NCBI GenBank assembly: GCA_958295465.1
Contig: OY282353.1
Location: 5,137,001 to 5,201,000, forward strand
Origin: an uncultured Gammaproteobacteria bacterium
Lineage (GTDB): Bacteria > Pseudomonadota > Gammaproteobacteria > HK1
Reading direction: 5' to 3'
Length of the DNA stretch: 64,000 nt
Below the pieces are notes generated by a model, which saw nothing but the letters and a program-made list of their open reading frames with translations, ran no database searches and had not been told where the DNA came from. This document shows, piece after piece, positions 62,025 to 64,000 of this stretch (the first letter of the stretch is position 1; each line of letters starts with the position of its first letter). A program made the translations under genes and the position numbers.

Positions 62025-64000
62025 TTTTCAAGAAGGCCAAATCTTCGTTCCGTCCGTCGTTACCGCTGCTGCTACTCCTGCTGGCGCTGTCAACGGTGTT
62101 CCTGTTCGGCAACGACCGGGGACACTTCTACCGTCCCGGGCTCCACGACTGGGTATCGGGGAACCACTTGTCGGTAGCCGAGAATTTATCTCCCGAACAC
62201 AACTTCCTGTTGTTCTATCATCAAACTTTGTATAAAGACGGCGTCCCCTCTTACAAACCGTACAATCGTTTTCCGCTTGGCGGCTATGCGCTGATCAAAC
62301 TGGCCATACTGCCTTTCGGGGACGGCCTGGCGGCAAAAATCCATACCGCCCGCATGGTGTTTCTGCTCTTTTTTGCCGGCAGCGCGGCGCTGGCCTACCT
62401 ATCCCTCTGCCGGCTTACCGCCAACCGCTGGATTGCCTTGACTGCCACTCTGCTGGCGTTCTCGTCGTACTATTTGCTGTATTACAACGACATGATAGCT
62501 ACCGAAAATGGCCTCTCCCTTTTCGGCGTGCTGCTGACCTTCCACGGCATGGTTCTTTTTGCCCAGGAGGGCCGCTTCCGGCAGTTGCTCGTCAAGGCGT
62601 GCGCGGCGCTGCTGTTGGGCTGGCACGTCTATGCGCTGCTGCTGCCCTTTATCGTTCTTGGCCTGCTCCGCGAGCTGAACCGGGCGCGCCGGCTATCTGC
62701 CCCTCAGCGTTTGGCAGGTCGAATCCAGCGCTGCGTCGCCGCGCTGCTGTTCAGCCGCTACCTGACGCTGGGCGCCATCACCCTGGCTTGCGGCCTGGCG
62801 GTGCTATCCTTCAACCTGGGCAACGAATACCGGGCGCTTGACGGTGAGGTTCCGCTGACGGAACTGCCTACGGTGAATTCCATGACGAAGCGTCTTGGAG
62901 CAAATGACCGGTTCAATGAACACTACGCCGAGGCTCTGGATTGGGGGAACTTCCTGGAGGCGCAGTTCTACCGCATCGCCAGAGCTACGCTGCCGTTCTC
63001 TATCAGTCCTCTCGGCAACAACACCGACATCTATGAGGACAAGGACTACCTCAGTGTGATTATCGGTGCGTTGGCGTCCAGCGTCGTCGTCCTGGGGCTG
63101 CTGGTTGCCCGCCACAAAATGCTGCTGGCAACCCTGGTGAGCTCCGGCTTCTGCTGGGCATTGCCGATGCGCCATAACACCTTCATACATGATTATGAGG
63201 CCGTTTTTTATATCGGCGTTCCGTTGGCCCTCTTCTCAATGGGGCTGTCGTGCCTGTCCCGGTTGTTCGGCGGCCGTCTTCTTGTCGGTCTCTCCGCGGC
63301 CGCGCTGCTGGTCTTCGTTCTCTCCAGCTTCCAGATGGGGCGCGTCGGTCACGACCAGCAGAGGTCCGAATTTCAGGAAGCGGTCGTTGCCGATTTTGAG
63401 CGTATCAGGACAATCGCAGAGGCGGGACAGAGTGTTTTTGTCGATGTACCCAACCGTTGGTTTGCCGGAGGGACTCAGGTGGTGAATTATTATTTTCCGA
63501 GGAATTATTATCTTGCGGGAAGAGTGATCGGACGTTCGTGGCCTGGTAGGAACCTATTTGAATTTTTGATCTCACACCATAGAATCAACATCCCTGCTCT
63601 GCTGACGCCTGAAAACCAACAGTTTTTTCTCTACCGCCACAGCGACGATTCCGGGCTGACAGGGTTGATAGAGGAGGTGCGCAGCAGCTATTCGAGCTCG
63701 ATGGAGAAGATGATCAGGAAATCCGAACTTGTAATCCGTCGCGATGGCTATTTTGATGTGTATCGTAACGGGAACAGGCTGATTTACATCGGGAGCCAAG
63801 GCGAGGATAGAGCCGCCAGATTCAGGCAGGACGTTCCGATAGTGGGTAAGCCGTTCCGCGTCGGGTTGTCCCCTGTCGTGCGTCGCGCAGGCTTCACAGA
63901 CCTGAGCCGCTGGCAGTGGGAGCGTGGCAACGATGCCGAAGGCTGGACCAATGTCTCCGGCTCCGCCCCCCCCCCCCCGAGCCCGACCTCCGTGTACACG
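62021..64000 (+). CDS. Large membrane glycosyltransferase-like protein, 5' part
   Basis: The frame is open from ATG 62021 to the end of the window (660 codons). It begins MIFKKAKSSFRPSLPLLLLL, followed by GNDRGHFYRPGLHDWVSGNH, about ten membrane helices (LGAITLACGLAVLSFNLGNE, SVVVLGLLVARHKMLLATLV), and a soluble part with GYFDVYRNGNRLIYIGSQGE, parallel to FDVHLTED and LIYVKEPC of the split gene upstream. Near the edge an Ig-like domain seems to start (RWQWERGNDAEGWTNVSGS). A run of 13 C (63966-63978) lies there. Codon use is more AT-rich than in neighbours. Confidence 0.65.
   Translation, partial: MIFKKAKSSFRPSLPLLLLLLALSTVFLFGNDRGHFYRPGLHDWVSGNHLSVAENLSPEHNFLLFYHQTLYKDGVPSYKPYNRFPLGGYALIKLAILPFGDGLAAKIHTARMVFLLFFAGSAALAYLSLCRLTANRWIALTATLLAFSSYYLLYYNDMIATENGLSLFGVLLTFHGMVLFAQEGRFRQLLVKACAALLLGWHVYALLLPFIVLGLLRELNRARRLSAPQRLAGRIQRCVAALLFSRYLTLGAITLACGLAVLSFNLGNEYRALDGEVPLTELPTVNSMTKRLGANDRFNEHYAEALDWGNFLEAQFYRIARATLPFSISPLGNNTDIYEDKDYLSVIIGALASSVVVLGLLVARHKMLLATLVSSGFCWALPMRHNTFIHDYEAVFYIGVPLALFSMGLSCLSRLFGGRLLVGLSAAALLVFVLSSFQMGRVGHDQQRSEFQEAVVADFERIRTIAEAGQSVFVDVPNRWFAGGTQVVNYYFPRNYYLAGRVIGRSWPGRNLFEFLISHHRINIPALLTPENQQFFLYRHSDDSGLTGLIEEVRSSYSSSMEKMIRKSELVIRRDGYFDVYRNGNRLIYIGSQGEDRAARFRQDVPIVGKPFRVGLSPVVRRAGFTDLSRWQWERGNDAEGWTNVSGSAPPPPSPTSVYT

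Overview
The window is high-GC (roughly two-thirds G+C by eye) chromosomal DNA from a bacterium that looks like a gammaproteobacterium. The best evidence is the housekeeping core at 14.0-20.1 kb: tRNA-Gln, ispE, lolB and a TPR lipoprotein on the minus strand, facing hemA-prfA on the plus strand. That order and the outer-membrane lipoprotein factor LolB are typical of Gammaproteobacteria. I cannot name the genus. Many gene fragments, dispersed palindromes and wide spacers point to a genome shaped by transfer and decay.

Layout. 0-4.9 kb: the 3' part of a type I restriction hsdR, then two polytopic glycosyltransferases (GT39-like and GT22-like). 5.2-11.7 kb: a complete urease operon ureDABCEFG on the minus strand, with unusually wide spacers and a decayed duplicate of the ureC tail. 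12.0-14.0 kb: a small accessory patch of coiled-coil/DUF1640 genes, bounded by a 17-bp direct repeat whose right copy lies inside tRNA-Gln. 14.0-20.1 kb: the housekeeping core. 20.3-25.8 kb: a tightly overlapped minus-strand operon of about twelve genes that looks like a trans-envelope sulfur uptake and relay system: a split YeeE/YedE permease, TusA, three small membrane proteins, a tail-anchored rhodanese-like protein, two DsrE/F-type proteins, a periplasmic sulfurtransferase and a c-type cytochrome. 25.9-28.2 kb: a ribbon-helix-helix protein, a HAD phosphatase, a PPOX-type flavin/F420 oxidoreductase and CofC, which implies cofactor F420. 28.3-33.1 kb: sppA, metC, a conserved protein with an 18-bp tandem repeat, a small Cys-rich protein and repeat debris.

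33.2-42.9 kb holds a nitrogen block: a carbon-nitrogen hydrolase, two small proteins, glxD-glxC-glxB (a glutamate synthase split into three proteins), a glutamine-synthetase-like ligase, a divergent GntR/FadR regulator with a symmetric candidate operator, a 58-residue membrane protein and an Amt ammonium transporter. With urease and the dimethylglycine/sarcosine-type oxidase at 45.4-47.8 kb, this suggests growth on urea, ammonium and methylated amines. 43.1-49.6 kb is accessory: an SLC13 permease pseudogene with an in-frame stop, a reverse-transcriptase remnant, an Rpn-family nuclease and an ATPase-nuclease fusion.

50.2-57.8 kb encodes aerobic carbon monoxide dehydrogenase (coxM, coxS, coxL) plus the maturation genes coxD and coxE. 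CoxL carries AYRCSFR, the form I signature, so CO oxidation is a credible prediction. A Tat-exported alpha/beta hydrolase sits between coxL and coxD, flanked by two related VapC fragments. 58.0-64.0 kb returns to membrane glycosyltransferases, one of them split by an IS1380-family element and one running off the right edge. The organism therefore looks like a facultative lithotroph able to use CO and reduced sulfur, with broad use of organic nitrogen.
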